Shown: positions 1 through 7,013 of the stretch, one piece after another
Layout: each line of letters opens with the position of its first letter
How positions within the stretch are numbered: position 1 is the stretch's first letter
Origin: Euryarchaeota archaeon UBA495
Lineage (GTDB): Archaea; Thermoplasmatota; Poseidoniia; Poseidoniales; Poseidoniaceae
Reading direction: 5' to 3'
Assembly (NCBI GenBank): GCA_002496845.1
Contig: DALQ01000013.1
Location: 1-20,932, forward strand
Length of the DNA: 20,932 nucleotides
Made by a program: the position numbers and the translations under genes
The notes under the pieces: model-generated
What the model saw: the letters and a program-made list of their open reading frames with translations, nothing else
What the model was told of the DNA's origin: nothing
The model's database searches: none

Positions 1-26
1 GGCTCCGAAAACCAATAATCTGGCAT

Positions 27-31
27 GGAGG
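27..31 (+). promoter_or_regulatory. Ribosome binding site of the first membrane protein gene
   Basis: GGAGG lies ten bases before the ATG at 42. It favours that start over the out-of-frame ATG at 32, which hits a stop within a few codons. Confidence 0.6.
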
Positions 32-41
32 ATGTACACTC

Positions 42-1412
42 ATGGCTGATGTTGGCGGCCCGCTCCAGTACTACTGGAGGACCGTTTCAAATGCCGATTA
101 TTCCACTTCGTTCATCGGCTACTGGCACGTTTTGGCCATGCTGAGTCTTCTTTCAGCGATGTTCCTCGTGTTCCTTTCGGTGTTGGTGTATCGTGCTGAC
201 CCGTCGAATGGGAAAAACCGGTTTATTGGACTCATGCTGATCACGGAGTCTGTCCGTTGCGCCACCGCCATGTTGTACTGGGCATACTCATGGCCCGAAT
301 CTTCTCTCGCCTTTCTCTCGACCGTTCGCGTGGTGTACTATGTCATGTCGTTGCAGTTGTTTTTCCTTTACATTCTCACGCCGACGTTTTATGCAAAGCG
401 GGCGTGGTCCGGCCGTCTTTCCAGCTTCTTTAGCGTTCACGGGCTCTACCTATTGCCCGTGTTTTGCATCGTCGCAATCCTCGGGTTGATCGCAGCTATG
501 GGCGGTTTACATGCTGCAATCGGGGACATCGGATGGACGCATTGCAGCGCTGTTGGTGCAGGTATCGGATCCACCGCATCGGGTGATCCGATGCCTTTCG
601 AGGTGACGTGCCCTGAGTCGTGGGCATCCGTCTATCCGATGACGTTGTCTTCGCCAACGCTTGGACCTTTGACGCAGATGTTGCTGTTCCTGCCCACACT
701 TGGCGCGATTTTCGCCGCGGTCGTGGTGACGAAGATCACCAGCATGACGCAAAAAGTGGACCATGCGCAGAGTGTTGAACTTCGAGCGGTGCGCCTAGGC
801 TTTATTGGCAAAGCCGTGCTTCAAATAACGAGCATTCTGATGCTCTTGACCCTCGTGAGTGTGCTCGGTGAGTCTCCAACCTTGGACACCCATCCTTTCA
901 ATCCAGACGAACAGGTCCCTAAGTTGCTGATTGCCGTTGGCCCGCTGCTCCCGATCACGGTGGTTCTGGCCGCTTTGTTCGAGGGCGTAGTCTTCACATA
1001 TGCAATGGCCAAGAACGAGGTCTTCGGCATCGATGAGAAACTTAGGAGAGGTTTCACCACAGCTGTGTTCACAGGGAGCTTCGCCCTGCTGTTTCTTTTT
1101 GCAACGGAAGGCATGGAGGCGGCCTTCGACAAGGGATGGGTTGGAGGAATCCTGATCGGCCTGCCGGTGATCGTGCTTAGAAAGCCAATCCTTGCGTCGC
1201 TGGAACGCGTTTCAAACACTATCATGCCACAGTCGTTTACCAAAGACGAATTCAGCTACATCGCGTTGTACAAAGCGGCCATCAGCGATGCTGTAATCAG
1301 CGAGAAAGAACGTACCATGCTCGATATCCAAGCCACTGCATATGGGTTTAGTCCGTCAAGGGTGGCCTCGTTGGAAGCCCATGTGGACGCAGATGGTTCC
1401 GAGGACGAATGA
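42..1412 (+). CDS. Polytopic membrane protein, sensor-like membrane domain with helical C-terminal module
   Basis: Function not recognised. The 456-residue protein has eight or nine hydrophobic segments (about residues 28-50, 60-83, 95-117, 132-156, 208-231, 254-275, 296-322, 337-355 and 365-380). The loop between segments four and five carries two cysteines (C168, C190) that could pair outside the cell. Residues about 305-360, with NEVFGIDEKLRRG in the middle, resemble the last helices of 7TM sensor-kinase membrane domains, which typically have a RxRLFDID-like junction there. No kinase domain follows. Instead, residues 405-446 (YKAAISDAVISEKERTMLD...) form a short helical stretch reminiscent of TerB-like or EF-hand-like modules, ending in an acidic tail. 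GGAGG at 27-31 supports the start. The gene reads as less G+C rich than its neighbours. It converges on purP with about 33 bases between them. A membrane sensor role is inference. Confidence 0.75.
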   Translation: MADVGGPLQYYWRTVSNADYSTSFIGYWHVLAMLSLLSAMFLVFLSVLVYRADPSNGKNRFIGLMLITESVRCATAMLYWAYSWPESSLAFLSTVRVVYYVMSLQLFFLYILTPTFYAKRAWSGRLSSFFSVHGLYLLPVFCIVAILGLIAAMGGLHAAIGDIGWTHCSAVGAGIGSTASGDPMPFEVTCPESWASVYPMTLSSPTLGPLTQMLLFLPTLGAIFAAVVVTKITSMTQKVDHAQSVELRAVRLGFIGKAVLQITSILMLLTLVSVLGESPTLDTHPFNPDEQVPKLLIAVGPLLPITVVLAALFEGVVFTYAMAKNEVFGIDEKLRRGFTTAVFTGSFALLFLFATEGMEAAFDKGWVGGILIGLPVIVLRKPILASLERVSNTIMPQSFTKDEFSYIALYKAAISDAVISEKERTMLDIQATAYGFSPSRVASLEAHVDADGSEDE

Positions 1413-1445
1413 GACTCGCTCTCACTCGGAAGCGTTGCTGCGTAC

Positions 1446-2558
1446 TCAAGACAGGATGTCCATCAGGCGGTCCGCTTCGGCGGCAAGTCGAATCGAGCGC
1501 GCAATGCGGCGGCCGGTCGACATGAAGGGCTCGTTGATGTCCGAGTAGGGTGAGCCGCCGACGAAGGGGTTGGAACCCGCGACGATGCGCGCTGAGATCT
1601 CGAAGACCTTGAACTCAAGCTGGTCGGTGACGATGGTCTCCAAACAGAATGGGCCGATCATGCCGCGTGCGCCTTCCTCGAGTTCGAAGGAGGAGGCCAC
1701 GGTGCCTTCGGCCATCAGGAAGGCCTTGGGGAGCAGGGATTCGCGGATGACCACGGGCTGGTTTCCGGTCACGACAAAGGACGGCTCGAGCGACATTTCA
1801 CGGAGGTCGCGCAAGGAGCCGAGTTTGTAGAACTCGTCGACGTTGGATTCGTCCCGTCGGTCCATGGAGAGCAATTCCAAACGGCCAAGGTTCTTGCCTT
1901 CGTTGCTGCCGGTGCCTCGCACTTGGAAGCCGTCGGTGGCGGTGGGGTCGAAGAAGAAATGGAGATAGTAGCGGCAGCCGAGCACGTATTCCTGGATGGT
2001 GAACTCCTCTTCGATGTCCACGTTGCGGCGGAAATCACGGTAGTCTCGGGCGATGAAATAACCACGCCCGCCCTTTGCGCCAGCGTACTTGACGATGACA
2101 GGGCCGTCGATGTCCTTGGGATCGTGCACCACGCGAGGCATGTTGCACCCGCCTTGCTCAAGCCATAGGCGCTGGCGCTCGCGGCTGGATTCCCAGTGGA
2201 GGATGCCGCGGTTTCCGAAGGTCGGGGTTTGCAGTTCGCGGAAGTTGTCTGAGCCGAGGTACTCGACCAAGGAGCCGTGAGGGATGATGATGACGTTGCG
2301 TTCGCGCATCCACTCGGCGTGGTCCATCAACTCGTGGTAATGGTCGAGCATCAGCCACTCATCGGGGTCGGCGCCAGGGAAGGCGGAGTAGAAGCGACGA
2401 CGTTCTTCGCCTACGGCGATGCCCAAGGTCCGGAAGCCTTCCATGCGTGCGCCGTGAAGGATTTGCAAGGAGGAGTGAGAGGCCACCACGCCAATCGTGA
2501 TGGAGGCTGGGTCGTAGTCCGCCAGCCAGCCTGCGAGTGTAGTCCCATCCACGCCCAT
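1446..2558 (-). CDS. purP: PurP, formate-dependent FAICAR synthetase (IMP biosynthesis)
   Basis: This is the archaeal enzyme that formylates AICAR to FAICAR using ATP and formate, the penultimate step of IMP synthesis, replacing the folate-dependent PurH transformylase. The 370-residue length is typical. Recognisable family blocks are the N-terminal ASHSSLQILHGARMEGF (residues 26-42, with the conserved His28), the IPHGSLVEYLG block, the ATP-grasp segment VIVKYAGAKGGRGYF, the IQEYVLGCRYYLHFFF block and the C-terminal FEISARIVAGSNPF block followed by GGSPYSDI. The gene is divergent from tryptophan 2,3-dioxygenase with 108 bases between starts, and converges on the upstream membrane gene. There is no ribosome site before the ATG, but an ATATA element sits about 26 bases upstream, which suggests a leaderless transcript. 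Identity is confident from motifs; the paralogue question (PurP versus PurP-like proteins) cannot be settled by eye. Confidence 0.92.
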   Translation of the reverse strand: MGVDGTTLAGWLADYDPASITIGVVASHSSLQILHGARMEGFRTLGIAVGEERRRFYSAFPGADPDEWLMLDHYHELMDHAEWMRERNVIIIPHGSLVEYLGSDNFRELQTPTFGNRGILHWESSRERQRLWLEQGGCNMPRVVHDPKDIDGPVIVKYAGAKGGRGYFIARDYRDFRRNVDIEEEFTIQEYVLGCRYYLHFFFDPTATDGFQVRGTGSNEGKNLGRLELLSMDRRDESNVDEFYKLGSLRDLREMSLEPSFVVTGNQPVVIRESLLPKAFLMAEGTVASSFELEEGARGMIGPFCLETIVTDQLEFKVFEISARIVAGSNPFVGGSPYSDINEPFMSTGRRIARSIRLAAEADRLMDILS

Positions 2559-2581
2559 ATCGACCGGTTCCGTATGCGCCC

Positions 2582-2586
2582 TATAT
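2582..2586 (-). promoter_or_regulatory. TATA-like element for purP (probable leaderless start)
   Basis: On the minus strand ATATA is centred at 2584, 26 bases before the purP ATG (2558). Archaeal TATA boxes are usually centred about 26 bases before the transcription start, so transcription would begin at or next to the start codon. No Shine-Dalgarno sequence precedes the ATG, in agreement. Confidence 0.5.
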
Positions 2587-2666
2587 CCATTGCCGTTGCG
2601 TTCGCGAGACAGCGCAGCACCTTCGACGCCGGTGGCTTTTCAGGCCGTCGCGCTCGTCCGTCGCGT

Positions 2667-3755
2667 ATGGACCCCAACGGCCCAAGGATCACCTATGCGG
2701 GATACTTGCGTCTGAACGAATTGCTGGGCCTGCAAGCGGGGCCTGACGGGCACCTTCCTGTGCCGTGCGCCGACGAGCAGCACTTCATCGTCGTGCACCA
2801 AACCTACGAACTGTGGTTCAAGCAGGTCTTGACCGAACTCGATGCCAGCGTTCGCCTGCTTGGCCAGCCTTCGGTTCCAGAAGGCGACATCCCGCGTGTG
2901 GTGCGTCATCTGGAACGGGTGTCGGAAATCTTCCGCCTCCTTTCCGCGCAATGGAAGGTCATGGAGACCCTCGCTCCACAAGAATTCCTGGCCTTCCGTG
3001 ACCGTTTGGGCACGTCCTCGGGCTTCGAGTCCTGGCAAATGCGCGCCCTTGAGTTGACGCTTGGCCTCAGCGATGAACAACGTGTGGAGGGTGCGGATCC
3101 CATCGGCCACCTTCGCCGCCTTCATTCGGTTGGCGACATGTCCGACGCGGCCTTGGCCGACCTTGAGGCGCGTGTGGACGGCACGTCGTTGCACGACGTC
3201 TTGCTCGCCTGGCTTGGCCGAACGCCCATCGACGGCTCGCTGGCCGACGCCGAGGACGACGGGGCGGTGGTCACGGCCTTCGTCGACGGCCATCTCGCTG
3301 CGATGCGGTCGCATGCGGACGAGGTCATCGCCCGCATGGTCGCCGTAGGTCAAGGTGAACCGGAGGCCTTGGAACGACGGATGTCGGCGGGCGTCGATGG
3401 CGCAGCCACGTTCCTGCGTCCCGAAGGAAGCATCGACCGTGCACGGGCAGGTTTGCTCTACATTGAGTCGCATCGCCACTTGCCGCTGTTGGCTTGGCCC
3501 CGCCGCCTCATCGACACCGTGGTGGAAGTGGAACAGTCGATGCTCGCCTTCCGACATGCGCATGCCCGCATGGTGGAACGGATGATCGGCCGACGGATGG
3601 GCACCGGCGGTTCAGCAGGCGTGGATTACCTCGACGCCACGACGCGCTACCGCATCTTCACCGAGTTGTGGGCGGTGCGCACCATGCTCGTGAAGGAAGC
3701 GATGTTGCCGCAGCCGCGTGACGCGGCCTTCTACGGCTTTGCAGGCTCGGACTGA
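2667..3755 (+). CDS. kynA: Tryptophan 2,3-dioxygenase
   Basis: Haem enzyme that opens the indole ring of L-tryptophan with O2 to give N-formylkynurenine, the first step of the kynurenine route (tryptophan breakdown or NAD synthesis). The 362 residues keep the family landmarks: ITYAGYL near the N-terminus, FIVVHQTYELWFKQ with distal His44 and Phe40, SSGFESWQMR with Arg126 that binds the substrate carboxylate, FRH with proximal haem ligand His297, and GRRMGTGGSAGVDYL with Thr313. All key residues are present, so the enzyme should be active. The chosen ATG sits nine codons before the first family motif; an in-frame ATG at 2574 would add 31 arginine-rich residues without family support. The gene starts back to back with purP and ends one base from the end of rpoK. 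No other kynurenine-pathway gene lies in the window. Confidence 0.93.
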   Translation: MDPNGPRITYAGYLRLNELLGLQAGPDGHLPVPCADEQHFIVVHQTYELWFKQVLTELDASVRLLGQPSVPEGDIPRVVRHLERVSEIFRLLSAQWKVMETLAPQEFLAFRDRLGTSSGFESWQMRALELTLGLSDEQRVEGADPIGHLRRLHSVGDMSDAALADLEARVDGTSLHDVLLAWLGRTPIDGSLADAEDDGAVVTAFVDGHLAAMRSHADEVIARMVAVGQGEPEALERRMSAGVDGAATFLRPEGSIDRARAGLLYIESHRHLPLLAWPRRLIDTVVEVEQSMLAFRHAHARMVERMIGRRMGTGGSAGVDYLDATTRYRIFTELWAVRTMLVKEAMLPQPRDAAFYGFAGSD

Positions 3756-3756
3756 C

Positions 3757-4011
3757 TCACGCGTCGTGCGGGTCGATGTCGATGGGGATGAGCTCGTGCT
3801 CATACTCGTAGAGCGCAATCTTGAGCGGGTCGAGAACGAAGCGGACGTCGGCTTCTTCGTTGCCGTGGAGCGAAATGAGTTCTTCACGGAAGGCTTGACG
3901 CAGGTCGTCTTCCTTGGCGAAAAGCGGAGCGCCCATGCCGATCTGGAGAGCACGTGCACCAATGATGCGGGCGCGCTCAAAGCGGGTGTGGAGTCGGGCG
4001 GGCTTGACCAT
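3757..4011 (-). CDS. rpoK: DNA-directed RNA polymerase subunit K (Rpb6/omega homologue)
   Basis: Small assembly subunit of archaeal RNA polymerase, homologous to eukaryotic Rpb6 and bacterial omega, which clamps the largest subunit. At 84 residues it is slightly longer than many archaeal RpoK proteins. The signature is clear: TRFERARIIGARALQIGMGAPL at residues 9-30, matching the family pattern T-x-E-x-AR-x-x-GARALQI-x-x-GAP. The C-terminal DPLKIALYEYEHELIPIDI corresponds to the usual IA..E...G.IPI segment. The start is supported by AGGTG seven bases upstream (minus strand). The gene lies 84 bases downstream of the thioredoxin-like gene on the same strand and may share its transcript. A stem-loop overlapping the ribosome site precedes it. 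Its end abuts kynA tail to tail. Confidence 0.9.
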   Translation of the reverse strand: MVKPARLHTRFERARIIGARALQIGMGAPLFAKEDDLRQAFREELISLHGNEEADVRFVLDPLKIALYEYEHELIPIDIDPHDA

Positions 4012-4018
4012 GGGGATG

Positions 4019-4040
4019 CACCTGCGAGCGAACTCGCAAG
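4019..4040 (-). promoter_or_regulatory. Stem-loop overlapping the rpoK ribosome binding site
   Basis: On the minus strand CTTGCGAG-TTCG-CTCGCAGG (4040 to 4021) can fold into an eight-pair stem, one pair being G-U, with a UUCG loop. The last bases of the stem are the AGG of the presumed Shine-Dalgarno AGGTG (4023-4019), seven bases before the rpoK ATG. Folding would hide the ribosome site. There is no following T tract, so a terminator for the upstream gene is less likely. The regulatory role is inferred. Confidence 0.45.
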
Positions 4041-4095
4041 CCGGCGACCAACAGGGCCCTCTTGAAGACTTCGTCCGGCTTCGTCACGCTTCGAC

Positions 4096-4824
4096 TCATG
4101 CTTCTTCGTCCAAATGCAGGGGCTGGCTGCCCCTCATGGAGCGCCACAGCATCACGGTGGCAGGTGCAGAAAGCACGACGAGTGCGGCGGTCAGAAGCGT
4201 GATTTCGATCCCAGACAACGGTTCGGTGATTGCCGGCTCGGGCGTGTCGGGTGCAGAAAGTGCGGCTTGGAGCGGGCGCAACGGCAGCGGGTCGTGCAAC
4301 ACGACCGTCCAGGTGCCGTTGGTGGAGCCGGGGAGGGTGGAGCTGACGTTGGCGTCGAGGGCATCCGGGCGGGAGGGGGCGTGGACTGGGCTGGACCACG
4401 TGGTGCTGTTTTCGCTGAGGTTTGTGCGTCCGTCAGCGGTGGCGTTCAGCGCCTCTTCAAGCCTCAGCGTCATCGTTTCACCCGTCAGGACGGCATAGCC
4501 GTCAATCACGATCGCGGGAAGGCTGACAAGCCCGTAGTGCCCGTCGAAGCGCTGGTAAGACCGGTTGGAGAAGTCACCGTCTTGCGGCGAGGGGGTGTGG
4601 CGCACCACCAGCACGTCGGAGCGGTCAAGCCCGTCGAGCATCGCTTCCACCGGTCGGCACGGTTCGCACCAGTCCGCACCGAAGTATTCGATGACGCGCA
4701 GCGTGTTGTCGACTTCGCAACTCGTCCCTTCACACAGGCCGCCTACGGTGGATTCAGCGGCCACCGTCGGGCCAGAACAAAGCATCAGCGCCAACAGCGC
4801 CACGAAGGGCAAGGCTCGATGCAC
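4096..4824 (-). CDS. Secreted, membrane-anchored thioredoxin-fold protein
   Basis: The 242-residue protein begins with a signal-peptide-like stretch (residues 4-23, ending VAA-E). A thioredoxin-like domain follows, with the active-site motif WCEPC (C53, C56) after the strand VIEYFGAD, and a probable cis-proline in VSLPAIVIDG near residue 103. An extra cysteine pair (C31, C36) lies just before the fold. A threonine- and serine-rich stretch leads to a membrane segment at about 207-229 and a short cytoplasmic tail. The protein should therefore be a disulfide oxidoreductase held on the outer face of the membrane. It is divergent from the haem A synthase gene, so a part in cytochrome oxidase or haem-protein assembly is plausible but is inference. 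The start is GTG with no ribosome site; a TATA-like element about 25 bases upstream suggests leaderless transcription. Confidence 0.8.
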   Translation of the reverse strand: MHRALPFVALLALMLCSGPTVAAESTVGGLCEGTSCEVDNTLRVIEYFGADWCEPCRPVEAMLDGLDRSDVLVVRHTPSPQDGDFSNRSYQRFDGHYGLVSLPAIVIDGYAVLTGETMTLRLEEALNATADGRTNLSENSTTWSSPVHAPSRPDALDANVSSTLPGSTNGTWTVVLHDPLPLRPLQAALSAPDTPEPAITEPLSGIEITLLTAALVVLSAPATVMLWRSMRGSQPLHLDEEA

Positions 4825-4845
4825 GTCGTGGCCAAGTGGACTGTG

Positions 4846-4851
4846 TTAATA
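4846..4851. promoter_or_regulatory. TATA-like core shared by two divergent genes
   Basis: TTAATA (TATTAA on the other strand) is centred at 4848.5 in the 52-base gap. It lies about 28 bases before the ctaA ATG (4877) and about 25 bases before the GTG of the thioredoxin-like gene (4824). Both distances fit a TATA box driving a leaderless transcript, and neither gene has a Shine-Dalgarno sequence. One element could serve both directions. Confidence 0.45.
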
Positions 4852-4876
4852 GAGGGCGTCCACCGAACTTTGGACA

Positions 4877-5944
4877 ATGGCTGCGGGGTGGCGACGTCCC
4901 TCCCTTCTCCCCCTCGCTTTGGTGGCTGTCGCTGCCATCATCATCGTGGCCGGCGGGACGATTCGCATCCTCGACGCAGGCGAATCATGCCCAGACTGGC
5001 CGAAATGCTTCGGCACCTGGACCTTCGCCGTCGACGCCGACGAGCAAGCGCAGTGGTGGGAGGACAATCCAGACGCGACCGAGGACACGCGCGGCGAAGG
5101 CCATCGGTACAGCACCCTGGAAATCTTCAGTGAATGGGTCCATCGGTTGTTGGTCGGCCTTGTTGCGGTTCCGATCCTCATCAACGCCCTGTGGATGCAG
5201 CGTTTACAGAAGACGTACGGGCCGAGGGTTCGAAACACGGCGGTGTTGGCAGGCGTGCTGCTCGTCGTTCAGGCTGGCGTTGGGGCATTGACCGTGGTGT
5301 ACGATAACCGTGACTGGACCGTGGCTTTGCACCTCTGCATGGCCACGATTTGGACCTCCACGCTCCTTCATCAGTACATTGCCATGCGCAAAGTCGAGGG
5401 GGCGACCTGGGAGTTTTTCTCCACTTCTGGGGCCTTCCTCGCCCGTCAACGTGCCCGCACCGATGCGTTTGCGGCCTCCGTGTTGCTTCTGCTTGCGCTC
5501 GGCGCATGGGTGTCGTCGACGGCCCCGGGCGCTCAGTACAACCAAGCCTGTTCCATTGGTTTCCCTGACGGATGGCCCGCGTGCCGAGGGCAACTGCTTC
5601 CTACCATGGATCACGCAGGCGTCCTCGTTCAGATGGTGCACCGTGTGGGTGCCTTGGTGGTCGGAGCCTTGCTCATCATCGGCGGCGCTCGCATCAAAAC
5701 CGCGGCTCGTGCTGCGGGTGAGCCGATGGCCTTGCACCGCGCCGTGGACTTCACCGCAGGTCTCTGGATGCTCAACCTTCTTGTCGGAGCCGGTTACATC
5801 GTCTTCGCTGACGCCGGCGGTTTTCCCGAAGGACTCTCACTGGTTCACTTGGTGGTTGGGGTGGTGGCCGCGGTGGTCGCCATCTCCGTGACCATGATGA
5901 GTCGGCTCGTCTCCCCCGTGGACAGCGGGGGCGAGTCTGAATGA
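4877..5944 (+). CDS. ctaA: Haem A synthase (CtaA/COX15)
   Basis: Integral membrane enzyme that oxidises the C8 methyl of haem O to a formyl group, giving haem A for cytochrome c oxidase. The 355 residues form about eight membrane helices arranged as two similar halves. The four conserved haem-ligand histidines are visible: H89 (EWVHR), H152 (LHLCMAT), H255 (MVHRVGA) and H324 (LVHLVVG). Both halves carry an external cysteine pair, CPDWPKC (C38, C44) and CSIGFPDGWPAC (C225, C236), as in family members that use a regulatory or catalytic disulfide. The gene overlaps ctaB by four bases (ATGA), indicating one transcript and coupled translation. It has no ribosome site and probably starts leaderless from the shared TATA element. 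The divergent neighbour, a surface thioredoxin, could act on these cysteines (inference). Confidence 0.93.
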   Translation: MAAGWRRPSLLPLALVAVAAIIIVAGGTIRILDAGESCPDWPKCFGTWTFAVDADEQAQWWEDNPDATEDTRGEGHRYSTLEIFSEWVHRLLVGLVAVPILINALWMQRLQKTYGPRVRNTAVLAGVLLVVQAGVGALTVVYDNRDWTVALHLCMATIWTSTLLHQYIAMRKVEGATWEFFSTSGAFLARQRARTDAFAASVLLLLALGAWVSSTAPGAQYNQACSIGFPDGWPACRGQLLPTMDHAGVLVQMVHRVGALVVGALLIIGGARIKTAARAAGEPMALHRAVDFTAGLWMLNLLVGAGYIVFADAGGFPEGLSLVHLVVGVVAAVVAISVTMMSRLVSPVDSGGESE

Positions 5945-6939
5945 CGGAAAAGCGTGCCCTGCCCAGCGTTCTCATCGACCTGATGAAGCTCAGGGTCGTG
6001 GTTTTGCTGCAGATCACGGCGATTTGCGCGATCCTTGTTCACGACCTTTTGGTTCGCTACGACTCCATTGCAGGAGATCGAACGTGGATGGACACCGCGA
6101 CCGCGATCGCCATCACCCTTGTTGGTGGAACGTTGTCAGCAGGTGGTTCGAACGCGATCAACATGTGGTTCGACGCCGACATTGACCCACTCATGGCCCG
6201 TACGGCTAAGCGTCCTATTCCCCAAGGTGAGATTTCTGCTCGTTCAGCCTTGCTGTTCGGGCTTTTCATCAGCATCACGGGGAGCGCGGTGTTCCTTCTC
6301 GCCCACTGGAAGGCGGCCTTTTGGGCGGCTTTTTCGGTGGCCTTCTACGTGCTCATTTACACGATCTGGTTGAAGCGACGTTCGCCGCAAAACATCGTGA
6401 TTGGGGGCATTGCAGGGGCAACCCCGCCCCTCATCGGTTGGGCGGTAGCAGCGTCGGAAACCGGCGCGCTTGAGGGCATGAACCCCTTCGCACTTGGATC
6501 GCCGGTGCCTTGGATGCTCTTCATGCTCATTTTCCTGTGGACGCCACCTCACTTCTGGGCTTTGGCGCTCTACCGTTCGGGTGAATACGCCAAGGCACAG
6601 GTCCCAATGATGAACGAGGTCCGTGGGGCAAACAGCACGCTGAATCAATCCAAGGCGTACTGCGGCCTTCTCTTTCTCCTTGGTTCAGTGCCCTGCTTCT
6701 GGCCTGCCTCCGGAATCCCATTGCTGTGGGCGTTTACCTCGGGGGGCCTCACGGTTTGGTATGCCAAGTCCGTGTGGGACATCGATCCCGAGGAGCCCTT
6801 CGATGAAAACGGTCGAATGCCGAAAGCGGCCAAGTCGTTTTTCCGTAGCCTGTTCTACCTTGGTTGGATGTTCCTTGCTTTGGTAGCGATTTCGGCCGCC
6901 CCCCCTGGTCTGCTTGGTTTCTTCGGACCGCTCAACTGA
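5941..6939 (+). CDS. ctaB: Protoheme IX farnesyltransferase (haem O synthase)
   Basis: UbiA-family membrane prenyltransferase that adds a farnesyl (or longer prenyl) group to haem B, making haem O, the substrate of CtaA. At 332 residues with about nine helices it has the usual size. The first aspartate-rich motif is NAINMWFDADIDPLMARTAKRP, with N74, D78 and D82 in the NxxxDxxxD pattern that binds prenyl diphosphate through magnesium. The second conserved part, YTIWLKRRSPQNIVIGG followed by AGATPPLIGW, and the block WTPPHFWALAL followed by GEYAKAQVPMM are diagnostic for the CtaB/CyoE branch rather than other UbiA enzymes. The start ATG overlaps the ctaA stop as ATGA. The pair makes haem A; the oxidase subunits are not in this window. 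Confidence 0.95.
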   Translation: MTEKRALPSVLIDLMKLRVVVLLQITAICAILVHDLLVRYDSIAGDRTWMDTATAIAITLVGGTLSAGGSNAINMWFDADIDPLMARTAKRPIPQGEISARSALLFGLFISITGSAVFLLAHWKAAFWAAFSVAFYVLIYTIWLKRRSPQNIVIGGIAGATPPLIGWAVAASETGALEGMNPFALGSPVPWMLFMLIFLWTPPHFWALALYRSGEYAKAQVPMMNEVRGANSTLNQSKAYCGLLFLLGSVPCFWPASGIPLLWAFTSGGLTVWYAKSVWDIDPEEPFDENGRMPKAAKSFFRSLFYLGWMFLALVAISAAPPGLLGFFGPLN

Positions 6940-7013
6940 TGCCCTGTTCTTCCGGGGCTCTGCGGTACGATTCAAGCGATGAGTCTTTGAGATAGGAGCC
7001 GCAGGTTTTGCAC

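Noticed and set aside
2277..2666. Upstream extension of the tryptophan dioxygenase frame.
   Set aside because: It would overlap the 5' part of purP and its promoter, and the added residues do not match the family.
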